From positions 124,001 through 188,000 of the forward strand of contig CAMRHE010000332.1 of assembly GCA_947044405.1 (NCBI GenBank): a stretch of DNA of 64,000 bases. The letters run 5' to 3'. Position 1 is the first letter of the stretch. Each line of letters starts with the position of its first letter. Position numbers and translations under genes: made by a program. The notes under the pieces are model-generated. The model saw only the letters and a program-made list of their open reading frames with translations, searched no databases and was not told where the DNA came from. Shown piece by piece: positions 28,401 through 43,560 of the stretch. The stretch is from Leptodactylus fallax (lineage: Eukaryota; Chordata; Amphibia; Anura; Leptodactylidae).

Positions 28401-31400
28401 CTGCTAGTCTAGGTCAGTGAGGGGGATAATGTCAGTATACCTACTAGTCTAGGTCAGTGAGGGGGCTAATGTCAGTATACCTGCTAGTCTAGGCCAGTGA
28501 GGGGGCTAATGTCAGTATACCTGCTAGCCTAGGTAGTGAGGGGGCTAATGTCAGTATACATGCTAGTCTAGGTCAGTGAGGGGGCTAATGTCAGTATACA
28601 TGCTAGTCTAGGTCAGTGAGGGGGGCTAATGTCAGTATACCTGCTAGTCTAGGTCAGTGAGGGGGATAATGTCAGTATACCTGCTAGTCTAGGTCAGTGA
28701 GGGGGCTAATGTCAGTATACCTGCTAGTCTAGGTCAGTGAGGGGGGCTAATGGCAGTATATCTGCTAGTCTAGGTCAGTGAGGGGGCTAATGTCAGTATA
28801 CCTGCTAGTCTAGGTCAGTGAGGGGGGGCTAATGTCAGTATACATGCTAGTCTAGGTCAGTGAGGGGGATAATATCAGTATACCTGCTAGTCTAGGCCAG
28901 TGAGGGGGCTAATGTCAGTATATATGCTAGTCTAGGTCAGTGAGGGGGGGCTAATGTCAGTATACATGCTAGTCTAGGTCAGTGAGGGGGCTAATGTCAG
29001 TATACATGCTAGTCTAGGTCAGTGAGGGGGTAAATGTCAGTATACCTGCTAGTCTAGGTCAGTGAGGGGGCTAATGTCAGTATACATGCTAGTCTAGGTC
29101 AGTGAGGGGGCTAATGTCAGTATATATGCTAGTCTAGGTCAGTGAGGGGGCTAATGTCATTATACCTGCTAGTCTAGGTCAGTGAGGGGGCTAATGTCAG
29201 TATACCTGCTAGTCTAGGTCAGTGAGGGGGCTAATGTCAGTATACCTGCTATTCTAGGCCAGTGAGGGGGATAATGACAGTATACCTGCTAGTCTAGGTC
29301 AGTGAGGGGGCTAATGTCAGTATACATGCTAGTCTAGGCCAGTGAGGGGGCTAATGTCAGTATACATGCTAGTCTAGGTCAGTGAGGGGGCTAATGTCAG
29401 TATACATGCTAGTCTAGGCCAGTGAGGGGGCTAATGTCAGTATACCTGCTAGTCTAGGTCAGTGAGGGGGCTAATGTCAGTATACATGCTAGTCTAGGTC
29501 AGTGAGGGGGCTAATGTCAGTATACCTGCTAGTCTAGGTCAGTGAGGGGGCTAATGTCAGTATACATGCTAGTCTAGGTCAGTGAGGGGGCTAATGTCAG
29601 TATACATGCTAGTCTAGGCCAGAGAGGGGGCTAATGTCAGTATACCTGCTAGTCTAGGTCAGTGAGGGGGGCTAATGTCAGTATACCTGCTAGTCTAGGT
29701 CAGTGAGGGGGCTAATGTCAGTATACATGCTAGTCTAGGTCAGTGAGGGGGCTAATGTCAGTATACATGCTAGTCTAGGCCAGAGAGGGGGCTAATGTCA
29801 GTATACCTTCTAGTCTAGGTCAGTGAGGGGGGTAATGTCAGTATACATGCTAGTCTAGGTCAGTGAGGGGGCTATTGTCAGTATACCTGCTAGTCTAGGC
29901 CAGTGAGGGGGCTAATGTCAGTATACCTGCTAGTCTAGGTCAGTGAGGGGGCTAATGTCAGTATACATGCTAGTCTAGGTCAGTGAGGGGGCTAATGTCA
30001 GTACACCTGCTAGTCTAGGTCAGTGAGGGGGCTAATGTCAGTATACATGCTAGTCTAGGTCAGTGAGGGCGCTAATGTCAGTATACATGCTAGTCTAGGT
30101 CAGTGAGGGGGCTAATGTCAGTACACCTGCTAGTCTAGGTCAGTGAGGGGGCTAATGTCAGTATACATGCTAGTCTAGGTCAGTGAGGGGGCTAATGTCA
30201 GTATACCTGGTAGTCTAGGTCAGTGAGGGGGGCTAATGTCAGTATACCTGCTAGTCTAGGTCAGTGAGGGGGGCTAATGTCAGTATACATGCTAGTCTAG
30301 GTCAGTGAGGGGGATAATGTCAGTATACCTGCTAGTCTAGGCCAGTGAGGGGGCTATTGTCAGTATATATGCTAGTCTAGGTCAGTGAGGGGGGATAATG
30401 TCAGTATACATGCTAGTCTAGGTCAGTGAGGGGGATAATGTCAGTATACCTGCTAGTCTAGGCCAGTGAGGGGGATAATGTCAGTATACATGCTAGTCTA
30501 GGTCAGTGAGGGGGATAATGTCAGTATACCTGCTAGTCTAAGTCAGTGAGGGGGCTAATGTCAGTATACCTGCTAGTCTAGGTCAGTGAGGGGGCTAATG
30601 TCAGTACACCTGCTAGTCTAGGTCAGTGAGGGGGCTAATGTCAGTATACATGCTAGTCTAGGCCAGTGAGGGGGCTAATGTCAGTATACATGCTAGTCTA
30701 GGTCAGTGAGGGGGCTAATGTCAGTATACATGCTAGTCTAGGTCAGTGAGGGGGCTAATGTCAGTATACATGCTAGTCTAGGCCAGTGAGGGGGCTAATG
30801 TCAGTATACATGCTAGTCTAGGTCAGTGAGGGGGCTAATGTCAGTATACATGCTAGTCTAGGTCAGTGAGGGGGATAATGTCAGTATACATGCTAGTCTA
30901 GGTCAGTGAGGGGGCTAATGTCAGTATACATGCTAGTCTAAGCCAGTGAGGGGGCTAATGTCAGTATACCTGCTAGTCTAGGTCAGTGAGGGGGCTAATG
31001 TCAGTATACCTGCTAGTCTAGGTCAGTGAGGGGGATAATGTCAGTATACCTGCTAGTCTAGGTCAGTGAGGGGGCTAATGTCAGTATACCTGCTAGTCTA
31101 GGCCAGTGAGGGGGCTAATGTCAGTATACCTGCTAGCCTAGGTCAGTGAGGGGGCTAATGTCAGTATACATGCTAGTCTAGGTCAGTGAGGGGGCTAATG
31201 TCAGTATACATGCTAGTCTAGGTCAGTGAGGGGGGCTAATGTCAGTATACCTGCTAGTCTAGGTCAGTGAGGGCGCTAATGTCAGTATACCTGCTAGTCT
31301 AGGTCAGTGAGGGGGCTAATGTCAGTATACCTGCTAGTCTAGGTCAGTGAGGGGGGGCTAATGTCAGTATATCTGCTAGTCTAGGTCAGTGAGGGGGCTA

Positions 31401-34400
31401 ATGTCAGTATACCTGCTAGTCTAGGTCAGTGAGGGGGGCTAATGTCAGTATACATGCTAGTCTAGGTCAGTGAGGGGGATAATGTCAGTATACCTGCTAG
31501 TCTAGGCCAATGAGGGGGCTAATGTCAGTATATATGCTAGTCTAGGTCAGTGAGGGGGGCTAATGTCAGTATACATGCTAGTCTAGGTCAGTGAGGGGGC
31601 TAATGTCAGTATACATGCTAGACTAGGTCAGTGAGGGGGTAAATGTCAGTATACCTGCTAGTCTAGGTCAGTGAGGGGGCTAATGTCAGTATACATGCTA
31701 GTCTAGGTCAGTGAGGGGGCTAATGTCAGTATATATGCTAGTCTAGGTCAGTGAGGGGGCTAATGTCAGTATACATGCTAGTCTAGGTCAGTGAGGGGGC
31801 TAATGTCAGTATTCCTGCTAGTCTAGGTCAGTGAGGGGGCTAATGTCAGTATACCTGCTAGTCTAGGTCAGTGAGGGGGCTAATGTCAGTATACCTGCTA
31901 GTCTAGGCCAGTGAGGGGGCTAATGTCAGTATACCTGCTAGCCTAGGTCAGTGAGGGGGCTAATGTCAGTATACATGCTAGTCTAGGTCAGTGAGGGGGC
32001 TAATGTCAGTATACATGCTAGTCTAGGTCAGTGAGGGGGGCTAATGTCAGTATACCTTCTAGTCTAGGTCAGTGAGGGCGCTAATGTCAGTATACCTGCT
32101 AGTCTAGGTCAGTGAGGGGGCTAATGTCAGTATACCTGCTAGTCTAGGTCAGTGAGGGAGGCTAATGTCAGTATATCTGCTAGTCTAGGTCAGTGAGGGG
32201 GCTAATGTCAGTATACCTGCTAGTCTAGGTCAGTGAGGGGGGCTAATGTCAGTATACATGCTAGTCTAGGTCAGTGAGGGGGATAATGTCAGTATACCTG
32301 CTAGTCTAGGCCAGTGAGGGGGCTAATGTCAGTATATATGCTAGTCTAGGTCAGTGAGGGGGGCTAATGTCAGTATACATGCTAGTCTAGGTCAGTGAGG
32401 GGGCTAATGTCAGTATACATGCTAGTCTAGGTCAGTGAGGGGGGTAAATGTCAGTATACCTGCTAGTCTAGGTCAGTGAGGGGGCTAATGTCAGTATACA
32501 TGCTAGTCTAGGTCAGTGAGGGGGCTAATGTCAGTATATATGCTAGTCTAGGTCAGTGAGGGGGCTAATGTCAGTATACATGCTAGTCTAGGTCAGTGAG
32601 GGGGCTAATGTCAGTATTCATGCTAGTCTAGGTCAGTGAGGGGGCTAATGTCAGTATACCTGCTAGTCTAGGTCAGTGAGGGGGCTAATGTCAGTATACC
32701 TGCTAGTCTAGGTCAGTGAGGGGGCTAATGTCAGTATACCTGCTATTCTAGGCCAGTGAGGGGGATAATGTCAGTATACCTGCTAGTCTAGGTCAGTGAG
32801 GGGGCTAATGTCAGTATACATGCTAGTCTAGGCCAGTGAGGGGGCTAATGTCAGTATACATGCTAGTCTAGGTCAGTGAGGGGGCTAATGTCAGTATACA
32901 TGCTAGTCTAGGCCAGTGAGGGGGCTAATATCAGTATACCTACTAGTATAGGTCAGTGAGGGGGCTAATGTCAGTATACATGCTAGTCTAGGTCAGTGAG
33001 GGGGCTAATGTCAGTATACCTGCTAGTCTAGGTCAGTGAGGGGGCTAATGTCAGTATACATGCTAGTCTAGGCCAGTGAGGGGGCTAATGTCAGTATACA
33101 TGCTAGTCTAGGCCAGAGAGGGGGCTAATGTCAGTATACCTGCTAGTCTAGGTCAGTGAGGGGGGCTAATGTCAGTATACCTGCTAGTCTAGGTCAGTGA
33201 GGGGGCTAATGTCAGTATACATGCTAGTCTAGGTCAGTGAGGGGGCTAATGTCAGTATACATGCTAGTCTAGGCCAGAGAGGGGGCTAATGTCAGTATAC
33301 CTGCTAGTCTAGGTCAGTGAGGGGGCTAATGTCAGTATACCTGCTAGTCTAGGTCAGTGAGGGGGCTAATGTCAGTATACATGCTAGTCTAGGTCAGTGA
33401 GGGGGCTAATGTCAGTATACCTGCTAGTCTAGGTCAGTGAGGGGGGTAATGTCAGTATACATGCTAGTCTAGGTCAGTGAGGGGGCTATTGTCAGTATAC
33501 CTGCTAGTCTAGGCCAGTGAGGGGGCTAATGTCACTATACCTGCTAGTCTAGGTCAGTGAGGGGGCTAATGTCAGTATACCTGCTAGTCTAGGTCAGTGA
33601 GGGGGCTAATGTCAGTATACATGCTAGTCTAGGTCAGTGAGGGCACTAATGTCAGTATACATGCTAGTCTAGGTCAGTGAGGGGGCTAATGTCAGTACAC
33701 CTGCTAGTCTAGGTCAGTGAGGGGGCTAATGTCAGTATATATGCTAGTCTAGGTCAGTGAGGGGGCTAATGTCAGTATACCTGCTAGTCTAGGTCAGTGA
33801 GGAGGGCTAATGTCAGTATATATGCTAGTCTAGGTCAGTGAGGGGGCTAATGTCAATATACATGCTAGTCTAGGCCAGTGAGGGGGCTAATGTCAGTATA
33901 CATGCTAGTCTAGGTCAGTGAGGGCACTAATGTCAGTATACATGCTAGTCTAGGTCAGTGAGGGGGCTAATGTCAGTACACCTGCTAGTCTAGGTCAGTG
34001 AGGGGGCTAATGTCAGTATACCTGCTAGTCTAGGTCAGTGAGGGGGCTAATGTCAGTATACATGCTAGTCTAGGTCAGTGAGGGCACTAATGTCAGTATA
34101 CATGCTAGTCTAGGTCAGTGAGGGGGCTAATGTCAGTACACCTGCTAGTCTAGGTCAGTGAGGGGGCTAATGTCAGTATATATGCTAGTCTAGGTCAGTG
34201 AGGGGGCTAATGTCAGTATACCTGCTAGTCTAGGTCAGTGAGGAGGGCTAATGTCAGTATATATGCTAGTCTAGGTCAGTGAGGGCGCTAATGTCAGTAT
34301 ATATGCTAGTCTAGGCCAGTGAGGGGGCTAATGTCAGTATACCTGCTAGTCTAGGTCAGTGAGGGGGCTAATGTCAGTATACCTGCTAGTCTAGGTCAGT

Positions 34401-34673
34401 GAGGGGGCTAATGTCAGTATACCTGCTAGTCTAGGTCAGTGAGGGGGCTAATGTCAGTATATATGCTAGTCTAGGTCAGTGAGGGGGCTAATGTCAGTAC
34501 ACCTGCTAGTCTAGGTCAGTGAGGGGGCTAATGTCAGTATATATGCTAGTCTAGGTCAGTGAGGGGGCTAATGTCAGTATATATGCTAGTCTAGGTCAGT
34601 GAGGGGGCTAATGTCAGTACACCTGCTAGTCTAGGTCAGTGAGGGGGCTAATATCAGTACACCTGCTAGTCTA

Positions 34674-36960
34674 GGTCTGTGAGGGGGCTAATGTCAGTAT
34701 ACCTGCTAGTCTAGGTCAGTGAGGGGGCTAATGTCAGTATACCTGGTATTCTAGGCCAGTGAGGGGGATAATGTCAGTATACCTGCTAGTCTAGGTCAGT
34801 GAGGGGGCTAATGTCAGTATACATGCTAGTCTAGGCCAGTGAGGGGGCTAATGTCAGTATACATGCTAGTCTAGGTCAGTGAGGGGGCTAATGTCAGTAT
34901 ACATGCTAGTCTAGGCCAGTGAGGGGGCTAATGTCAGTATACCTGCTAGTCTAGGTCAGTGAGGGGGCTAATGTCAGTATACATGCTAGTCTAGGTCAGT
35001 GAGGGGGCTAATGTCAGTATACCTGCTAGTCTAGGTCAGTGAGGGGGCTAATGTCAGTATACATGCTAGTCTAGGTCAGTGAGGGGGCTAATGTCAGTAT
35101 ACATGCTAGTCTAGGCCAGAGAGGGGGCTAATGTCAGTATACCTGCTAGTCTAGGTCAGTGAGGGGGGCTAATGTCAGTATACCTGCTAGTCTAGGTCAG
35201 TGAGGGGGCTAATGTCAGTATACATGCTAGTCTAGGTCAGTGAGGGGGCTAATGTCAGTATACATGCTAGTCTAGGCCAGAGAGGGGGCTAATGTCAGTA
35301 TACCTGCTAGTCTAGGTCAGTGAGGGGGGCTAATGTCAGTATACCTGCTAGTCTAGGTCAGTGAGGGGGCTAATGTCAGTATACCTGCTAGTCTAGGTCA
35401 GTGAGGGGGGCTAATGTCAGTATACCTGCTAGTCTAGGTCAGTGAGGGGGCTAATGTCAGTATACATGCTAGTCTAGGTCAGTGAGGGGGCTAATGTCAG
35501 TATACCTGCTAGTCTAGGTCAGTGAGGGGGGTAATGTCAGTATACATGCTAGTCTAGGTCAGTGAGGGGGCTATTGTCAGTATACCTGCTAGTCTAGGCC
35601 AGTGAGGGGGCTAATGTCAGTATACCTGCTAGTCTAGGTCAGTGAGGGGGCTAATGTCAGTATACCTGCTAGTCTAGGTCAGTGAGGGAGCTAATGTCAG
35701 TATACATGCTAGTCTAGGTCAGTGAGGGCGCTAATGTCAGTATACATGCTAGTCTAGGTCAGTGAGGGGGCTAATGTCAGTACACCTGCTAGTCTAGGTC
35801 AGTGAGGGGGCTAATGTCAGTATATATGCTAGTCTAGGTCAGTGAGGGGGCTAATGTCAGTATACCAGCTAGTCTAGGTCAGTGAGGGGGGCTAATGTCA
35901 GTATACCTGCTAGTCTAGGTCAGTGAGGGGGCTAATGTCAATATACATGCTAGTCTAGGTCAGTGAGGGCGCTAATGTCAGTATATATGCTAGTCTAGGT
36001 CAGTGAAGGGGCTAATGTCAGTATACCTGCTAGCCTAGGTCAGTGAGGGGGCTAATGTCAGTATACATGCTAGTCTAGGTCAGTGAGGGGGCTAATGTCA
36101 GTATACCTGCTAGTCTAGGTCAGTGAGGGGGCTAATGTCAGTATACCTGCTAGTCTAGGTCAGTGAGGGGGGCTAATGTCAGTATACCTGCTAGTCTAGG
36201 CCAGTGAGGGGGCTAATGTCAGTATACATGCTAGTCTAGGCCAGTGAGGGGGCTAATGTCAGTATACATGCTAGTCTAGGCCAGTGCGGGGGCTAATGTC
36301 AGTATACATGCTAGTCTAGGTCAGTGAGGGGGCTAATGTCAGTACACCTGCTAGTCTAAGTCAGTGAGGGGGCTAATGTCAGTATACCTGCTAGTCTAGG
36401 TCAGTGAGGGGGCTAATGTCAGTATACCTGCTAGTCTAGGTCAGTGAGGGGGCTAATGTCAGTATATATGCTAGTCTAGGTCAGTGAGGGGGCTAATGTC
36501 AGTACACCTGCTAGTCTAGGTCAGTGAGGGGGCTAATGTCAGTATATATGCTAGTCTAGGTCAGTGAGGGGGCTAATGTCAGTATATATGCTAGTCTAGG
36601 TCAGTGAGGGGGCTAATGTCAGTACACCTGCTAGTCTAGGTCAGTGAGGGGGCTAATATCAGTACACCTGCTAGTCTAGGTCAGTGAGGGGGCTAATGTC
36701 AGTATACCTGCTAGTCTAGGTCAGTGAGGGGGTTAATGTCAGTATACATGCTAGTCTAGGTCAGTGAGGGGGCTAATGTCAGTATACATGCTAGTCTAGG
36801 TCAGTGAGGGCGCTAATGTCAGTATACCTGCTAGTCTAGGTCAGTGAGGGGGCTAATGTCAGTATACCTGCTAGTCTAGGTCAGTGAGGGGGCTAATGTC
36901 AGTATACATGCTAGTCTAGGTCAGTGAGGGGGCTAATGTCAGTATACCTGCTAGTCTAGG
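34674..36960 (+). repeat. Higher-order block repeated 9,747 bp downstream
   Basis: GGTCTGTGAGG (34674), ACCAGCTAGTC (35864) and GTGAAGGGGC (36003) recur at 44421, 45611 and 45750, each exactly 9,747 bp later. After that the offset rises to 10,147 (TCAGTAAGGG 36961 and 47108), showing a 400-bp (10-unit) expansion in the downstream copy. Confidence 0.82.
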
Positions 36961-38399
36961 TCAGTAAGGGGGCTAATGTCAGTATACCTGCTAGTCTAGA
37001 TCAGTGAGGGGGCTAATGTCAGTATACATGCTAGTCTAGGTCAGTGAGGGGGGCTAATGTCAGTATACATGCTAGTCTAGGTCAGTGAGGGGGGCTAATG
37101 TCAGTATACATGCTAGTCTAGGTCAGTGAGGGCGCTAATGTCAGTATACATGCTAGTCTACATCAGTGAGGGGGATAATGTCAGTATACCTGCTAGTCTA
37201 GGCCAGTGAGGGGGCTAATGTCAGTATACATGCTAGTCTAGGCCAGTGAGGGGGCTAATGTCAGTATTCATGCTAGTCTAGGCCAGTGAGGGTGCTAATG
37301 TCAGTATACCTGCTAGTCTAGGTCAGTGAGGGCGCTAATGTCAGTATATATGCTAGTCTAGGTCAGTGAGGGGGCTAATGTCAGTATACATGCTAGTCTA
37401 GGTCAGTGAGGGCGCTAATGTCAGTATATATGCTAGTCTAGGTCAGTGAGGGGGCTAATGTCAGTATACCTGCTAGTCTAGGTCAGTGAGGGGGCTAATG
37501 TCAGTATACCTGCTAGTCTAGGTCAGTGAGGGGGCTAATGTCAGTATACCTGCTAGTCTAGGTCAGTGAGGGGGCTAATGTCAGTATACCTGCTAGTCTA
37601 GGTCAGTGAGGGGGCTAATGTCAGTATACATGCTAGTCTAGGCCAGTGAGGGGGCTAATGTCAGTATACATGCTAGTCTAGGTCAGTGAGGGGGCTAATG
37701 TCAGTATACATGCTAGTCTAGGTCAGTGAGGGCGCTAATGTCAGTATACATGCTAGTCTAGGTCAGTGAGGGGGCTAATGTCAGTATACCTGCTAGTCTA
37801 GGTCAGTGAGGGGGGCTAATGTCAGTATACATGCTAGTCTAGGTCAGTGAGGGGGATAATGTCAGTATACCTGCTAGTCTAGGCCAGTGAGGGGGCTAAT
37901 GTCAGTATATATGCTAGTCTAGGTCAGTGAGGGGGGATAATGTCAGTATACATGCTAGTCTAGGTCAGTGAGGGGGATAATGTCAGTATACCTGCTAGTC
38001 TAGGCCAGTGAGGGGGATAATGTCAGTATACATGCTAGTCTAGGTCAGTGAGGGGGATAATGTCAGTATACCTGCTAGTCTAGGTCAGTGAGGGGGCTAA
38101 TGTCAGTATACCTGCTAGTCTAGGTCAGTGAGGGGGCTAATGTCAGTACACCTGCTAGTCTAGGTCAGTGAGGGGGCTAATGTCAGTATACATGCTAGTC
38201 TAGGCCAGTGAGGGGGCTAATGTCAGTATACATGCTAGTCTAGGTCAGTGAGGGGGGCTAATGTCAGTATACATGCTAGTCTAGGTCAGTGAGGGGGCTA
38301 ATGTCAGTATACATGCTAGTCTAGACCAGTGAGGGGGCTAATGTCAGTATACATGCTAGTCTAGGTCAGTGAGGGGGTAATGTCAGTATACATGCTAGT

Positions 38400-41300
38400 C
38401 TAGGTCAGTGAGGGGGATAATGTCAGTATACATGCTAGTCTAGGTCAGTGAGGGGGCTAATGTCAGTATACCTGCTAGTCTAGGCCAGTGAGGGGGCTAA
38501 TGTCAGTATACCTGCTAGCCTAGGTCAGTGAGGGGGCTAATGTCAGTATACATGCTAGTCTAGGTCAGTGAGGGGCTAATGTCAGTATACATGCTAGTCT
38601 AGGTCAGTGAGGGGGGCTAATGTCAGTATACCTGCTAGTCTAGGTCAGTGAGGGCGCTAATGTCAGTATACCTGCTAGTCTAGGTCAGTGAGGGGGCTAA
38701 TGTCAGTATACCTGCTAGTCTAGGTCAGTGAGGGGGGCTAATGTCAGTATATCTGCTAGTCTAGGTCAGTGAGGGGGCTAATGTCAGTATACCTGCTAGT
38801 CTAGGTCAGTGAGGGGGGCTAATGTCAGTATACATGCTAGTCTAGGTCAGTGAGGGGGATAATGTCAGTATACCTGCTAGTCTAGGCCAGTGAGGGGGCT
38901 AATGTCAGTATATATGCTAGTCTAGGTCAGTGAGGGGGGCTAATGTCAGTATACATGCTAGTCTAGGTCAGTGAGGGGGCTAATGTCAGTATACATGCTA
39001 GACTAGGTCAGTGAGGGGGTAAATGTCAGTATACCTGCTAGTCTAGGTCAGTGAGGGGGCTAATGTCAGTATACATGCTAGTCTAGGTCAGTGAGGGGGC
39101 TAATGTCAGTATATATGCTAGTCTAGGTCAGTGAGGGGGCTAATGTCAGTATACATGCTAGTCTAGGTCAGTGAGGGGGCTAATGTCAGTATTCCTGCTA
39201 GTCTAGGTCAGTGAGGGGGCTAATGTCAGTATACCTGCTAGTCTAGGTCAGTGAGGGGGCTAATGTCAGTATACCTGCTAGTCTAGGCCAGTGAGGGGGC
39301 TAATGTCAGTATACCTGCTAGCCTAGGTCAGTGAGGGGGCTAATGTCAGTATACATGCTAGTCTAGGTCAGTGAGGGGGCTAATGTCAGTATACATGCTA
39401 GTCTAGGTCAGTGAGGGGGGCTAATGTCAGTATACCTGCTAGTCTAGGTCAGTGAGGGCGCTAATGTCAGTATACCTGCTAGTCTAGGTCAGTGAGGGGG
39501 CTAATGTCAGTATACCTGCTAGTCTAGGTCAGTGAGGGAGGCTAATGTCAGTATATCTGCTAGTCTAGGTCAGTGAGGGGGCTAATGTCAGTATACCTGC
39601 TAGTCTAGGTCAGTGAGGGGGGCTAATGTCAGTATACATGCTAGTCTAGGTCAGTGAGGGGGATAATGTCAGTATACCTGCTAGTCTAGGCCAGTGAGGG
39701 GGCTAATGTCAGTATATATGCTAGTCTAGGTCAGTGAGGGGGGCTAATGTCAGTATACATGCTAGTCTAGGTCAGTGAGGGGGCTAATGTCAGTATACAT
39801 GCTAGTCTAGGTCAGTGAGGGGGTAAATGTCAGTATACCTGCTAGTCTAGGTCAGTGAGGGGGCTAATGTCAGTATACATGCTAGTCTAGGTCAGTGAGG
39901 GGGCTAATGTCAGTATATATGCTAGTCTAGGTCAGTGAGGGGGCTAATGTCAGTATACATGCTAGTCTAGGTCAGTGAGGGGGCTAATGTCAGTATACCT
40001 GCTAGTCTAGGTCAGTGAGGGGGCTAATGTCAGTATACCTGCTAGTCTAGGTCAGTGAGGGGGCTAATGTCAGTATACCTGCTATTCTAGGCCAGTGAGG
40101 GGGATAATGTCAGTATACCTGCTAGTCTAGGTCAGTGAGGGGGCTAATGTCAGTATACATGCTAGTCTAGGCCAGTGAGGGGGCTAATGTCAGTATACAT
40201 GCTAGTCTAGGTCAGTGAGGGGGTAATGTCAGTATACATGCTAGTCTAGGCCAGTGAGGGGGCTAATGTCAGTATACCTACTAGTCTAGGTCAGTGAGGG
40301 GGCTAATGTCAGTATACATGCTAGTCTAGGTCAGTGAGGGGGCTAATGTCAGTATACCTGCTAGTCTAGGTCAGTGAGGGGGCTAATGTCAGTATACATG
40401 CTAGTCTAGGCCAGTGAGGGGGCTAATGTCAGTATACATGCTAGTCTAGGCCAGAGAGGGGGCTAATGTCAGTATACCTGCTAGTCTAGGTCAGTGAGGG
40501 GGGCTAATGTCAGTATACCTGCTAGTCTAGGTCAGTGAGGGGGCTAATGTCAGTATACATGCTAGTCTAGGTCAGTGAGGGGGCTAATGTCAGTATACAT
40601 GCTAGTCTAGGCCAGAGAGGGGGCTAATGTCAGTATACCTGCTAGTCTAGGTCAGTGAGGGGGGCTAATGTCAGTACACCTGCTAGTCTAGGTCAGTGAG
40701 GGGGCTAATGTCAGTATACATGCTAGTCTAGGTCAGTGAGGGGGCTAATGTCAGTATACCTGCTAGTCTAGGTCAGTGAGGGGGGTAATGTCAGTATACA
40801 TGCTAGTCTAGGTCAGTGAGGGGGCTATTGTCAGTATACCTGCTAGTCTAGGCCAGTGAGGGGGCTAATGTCAGTATACCTGCTAGTCTAGGTCAGTGAG
40901 GGGGCTAATGTCAGTATACCTGCTAGTCTAGGTCAGTGAGGGGGCTAATGTCAGTATACATGCTAGTCTAGGTCAGTGAGGGCACTAATGTCAGTATACA
41001 TGCTAGTCTAGGTCAGTGAGGGGGCTAATGTCAGTACATCTGCTAGTCTAGGTCAGTGAGGGGGCTAATGTCAGTATATATGCTAGTCTAGGTCAGTGAG
41101 GGGGCTAATGTCAGTATACCTGCTAGTCTAGGTCAGTGAGGAGGGCTAATGTCAGTATACCTGCTAGTCTAGGTCAGTGAGGGGGCTAATGTCAATATAC
41201 ATGCTAGTCTAGGTCAGTGAGGGCGCTAATGTCAGTATATATGCTAGTCTAGGCCAGTGAGGGGGCTAATGTCAGTATACCTGCTAGTCTAGGTCAGTGA

Positions 41301-43560
41301 GGGGGCTAATGTCAGTATACCTGCTAGTCTAGGTCAGTGAGGGGGCTAATGTCAGTATACCTGCTAGTCTAGGTCAGTGAGGGGGCTAATGTCAGTATAC
41401 ATGCTAGTCTAGGTCAGTGAGGGGGCTAATGTCAGTATACATGCTAGTCTAGGCCAGTGAGGGGGCTAATGTCAGTATACCTGCTAGTCTAGGTCAGTGA
41501 GGGGGGTAATGTCAGTATACCTGCTAGTCTAGGTCAGTGAGGGGGCTAATGTCAGTATACATGCTAGTCTAGGTCAGTGAGGGGGCTAATGTCAGTATAC
41601 CTGCTAGTCTAGGTCAGTGAGGGCGCTAATGTCAGTATATATGCTAGTCTAGGTCAGTGAGGGGGCTAATGTCAGTATACATGCTATTCTAGGTCAGTGA
41701 GGGCGCTAATGTCAGTATATATGCTAGTCTAGGTCAGTGAGGGGGCTAATGTCAGTATACCTGCTAGTCTAGGTCAGTGAGGGCGCTAATGTCAGTATAC
41801 CTGCTAGTCTAGGTCAGTGAGGGGGCTAATGTCAGTATACCTGCTAGTCTAGGTCAGTGAGGGGGCTAATGTCAGTATACCTGCTAGTCTAGGTCAGTGA
41901 GGGGGCTAATGTCAGTATACATGCTAGTCTAGGTCAGTGAGGGGGCTAATGTCAGTATACATGCTAGTCTAGGCCAGTGAGGGGGCTAATGTCAGTATAC
42001 ATGCTAGTCTAGGTCAGTGAGGGGGCTAATGTCAGTATACATGCTAGTCTAGTTCAGTGAGGGCGCTAATGTCAGTATACATGCTAGTCTAGGTCAGTGA
42101 GGGGGCTAATGTCAGTATACCTGCTAGTCTAGGTCAGTGAGGGGGGCTAATGTCAGTATACATGCTAGTCTAGGTCAGTGAGGGGGATAATGTCAGTATA
42201 CCTGCTAGTCTAGGCCAGTGAGGGGGCTAATGTCAGTATATATGCTAGTCTAGGTCAGTGAGGGGGGCTAATGTCAGTATACATGCTAGTCTAGGTCAGT
42301 GAGGGGGATAATGTCAGTATACCTGCTAGTCTAGGCCAGTGAGGGGGATAATGTCAGTATACATGCTAGTCTAGGTCAATGAGGGGGATAATGTCAGTAT
42401 ACCTGCTAGTCTAGGTCAGTGAGGGGGCTAATGTCAGTACACCTGCTAGTCTAGGTCAGTGAGGGGGCTAATGTCAGTATACATGCTAGTCTAGGCCAGT
42501 GAGGGGGCTAATGTCAGTATACATGCTAGTCTAGGTCAGTGAGGGGGCTAATGTCAGTATACATGCTAGTCTAGGTCAGTGAGGGGGCTAATGTCAGTAT
42601 ACATGCTAGTCTAGGCCAGTGAGGGGGCTAATGTCAGTATACATGCTAATCTAGGTCAGTGAGGGGGCTAATGTCAGTATACATGCTAGTCTAGGTCAGT
42701 GAGGGGGATAATGTCAGTATACATGCTAGTCTAGGTCAGTGAGGGGGCTAATGTCAGTATACATGCTAGTCTAGGCCAGTGAGGGGGCTAATGTCAGTAT
42801 ACCTGCTAGTCTAGGCCAGCGAGGGGGCTAATGTCAGTATACCTGCTAGTCTAGGTCAGTGAGGGGGATAATGTCAGTATACCTGCTAGTCTAGGTCATT
42901 GAGGGGGCTAATGTCAGTATACCTGCTAGTCTAGGCCAGTGAGGGGGCTAATGTCAGTATACCTGCTAGCCTAGGTCAGTGAGGGGGCTAATGTCAGTAT
43001 ACATGCTAGTCTAGGTCAGTGCTGGGGCTAATGTCAGTATACATGCTAGTCTAGGTCAGTGAGGGGGGCTAATGTCAGTATACCTGCTAGTCTAGGTCAG
43101 TGAGGGCGCTAATGTCAGTATACCTGCTAGTCTAGGTCAGTGAGGGGGCTAATGTCAGTATACCTGCTAGTCTAGGTCAGTGAAGGGGGCTAATGTCAGT
43201 ATATCTGCTAGTCTAGGTCAGTGAGGGGGCTAATGTCAGTATACCTGCTAGTCTAGGTCAGTGAGGGGGGCTAATGTCAGTATACATGCTAGTCTAGGTC
43301 AGTGAGGGGGATAATGTCAGTATACCTGCTAGTCTAGGCCAGTGAGGGGGCTAATGTCAGTATATATGCTAGTCTAGGTCAGTGAGGGGGGCTAATGTCA
43401 GTATACATGCTAGTCTAGGTCAGTGAGGGGGCTAATGTCAGTATACATGCTAGTCTAGGTCAGTGAGGGGGTAAATGTCAGTATACCTGCTAGTCTAGGT
43501 CAGTGAGGGGGCTAATGTCAGTATACATGCTAGTCTAGGTCAGTGAGGGGGCTAATGTCA
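38400..43560 (+). repeat. Higher-order block repeated about 16.6 kb downstream, first copy
   Basis: Markers: four-G unit AGGGGCTAATG (38571), CTAGACTAGG (38998), ATGCTATTCTAGG (41681), GGTCATTGAG (about 42895), GTGCTGGGGC (43019). Matches at 55177, 55603, 58287, 59503 and 59627 keep an offset of 16,605-16,608. Confidence 0.82.
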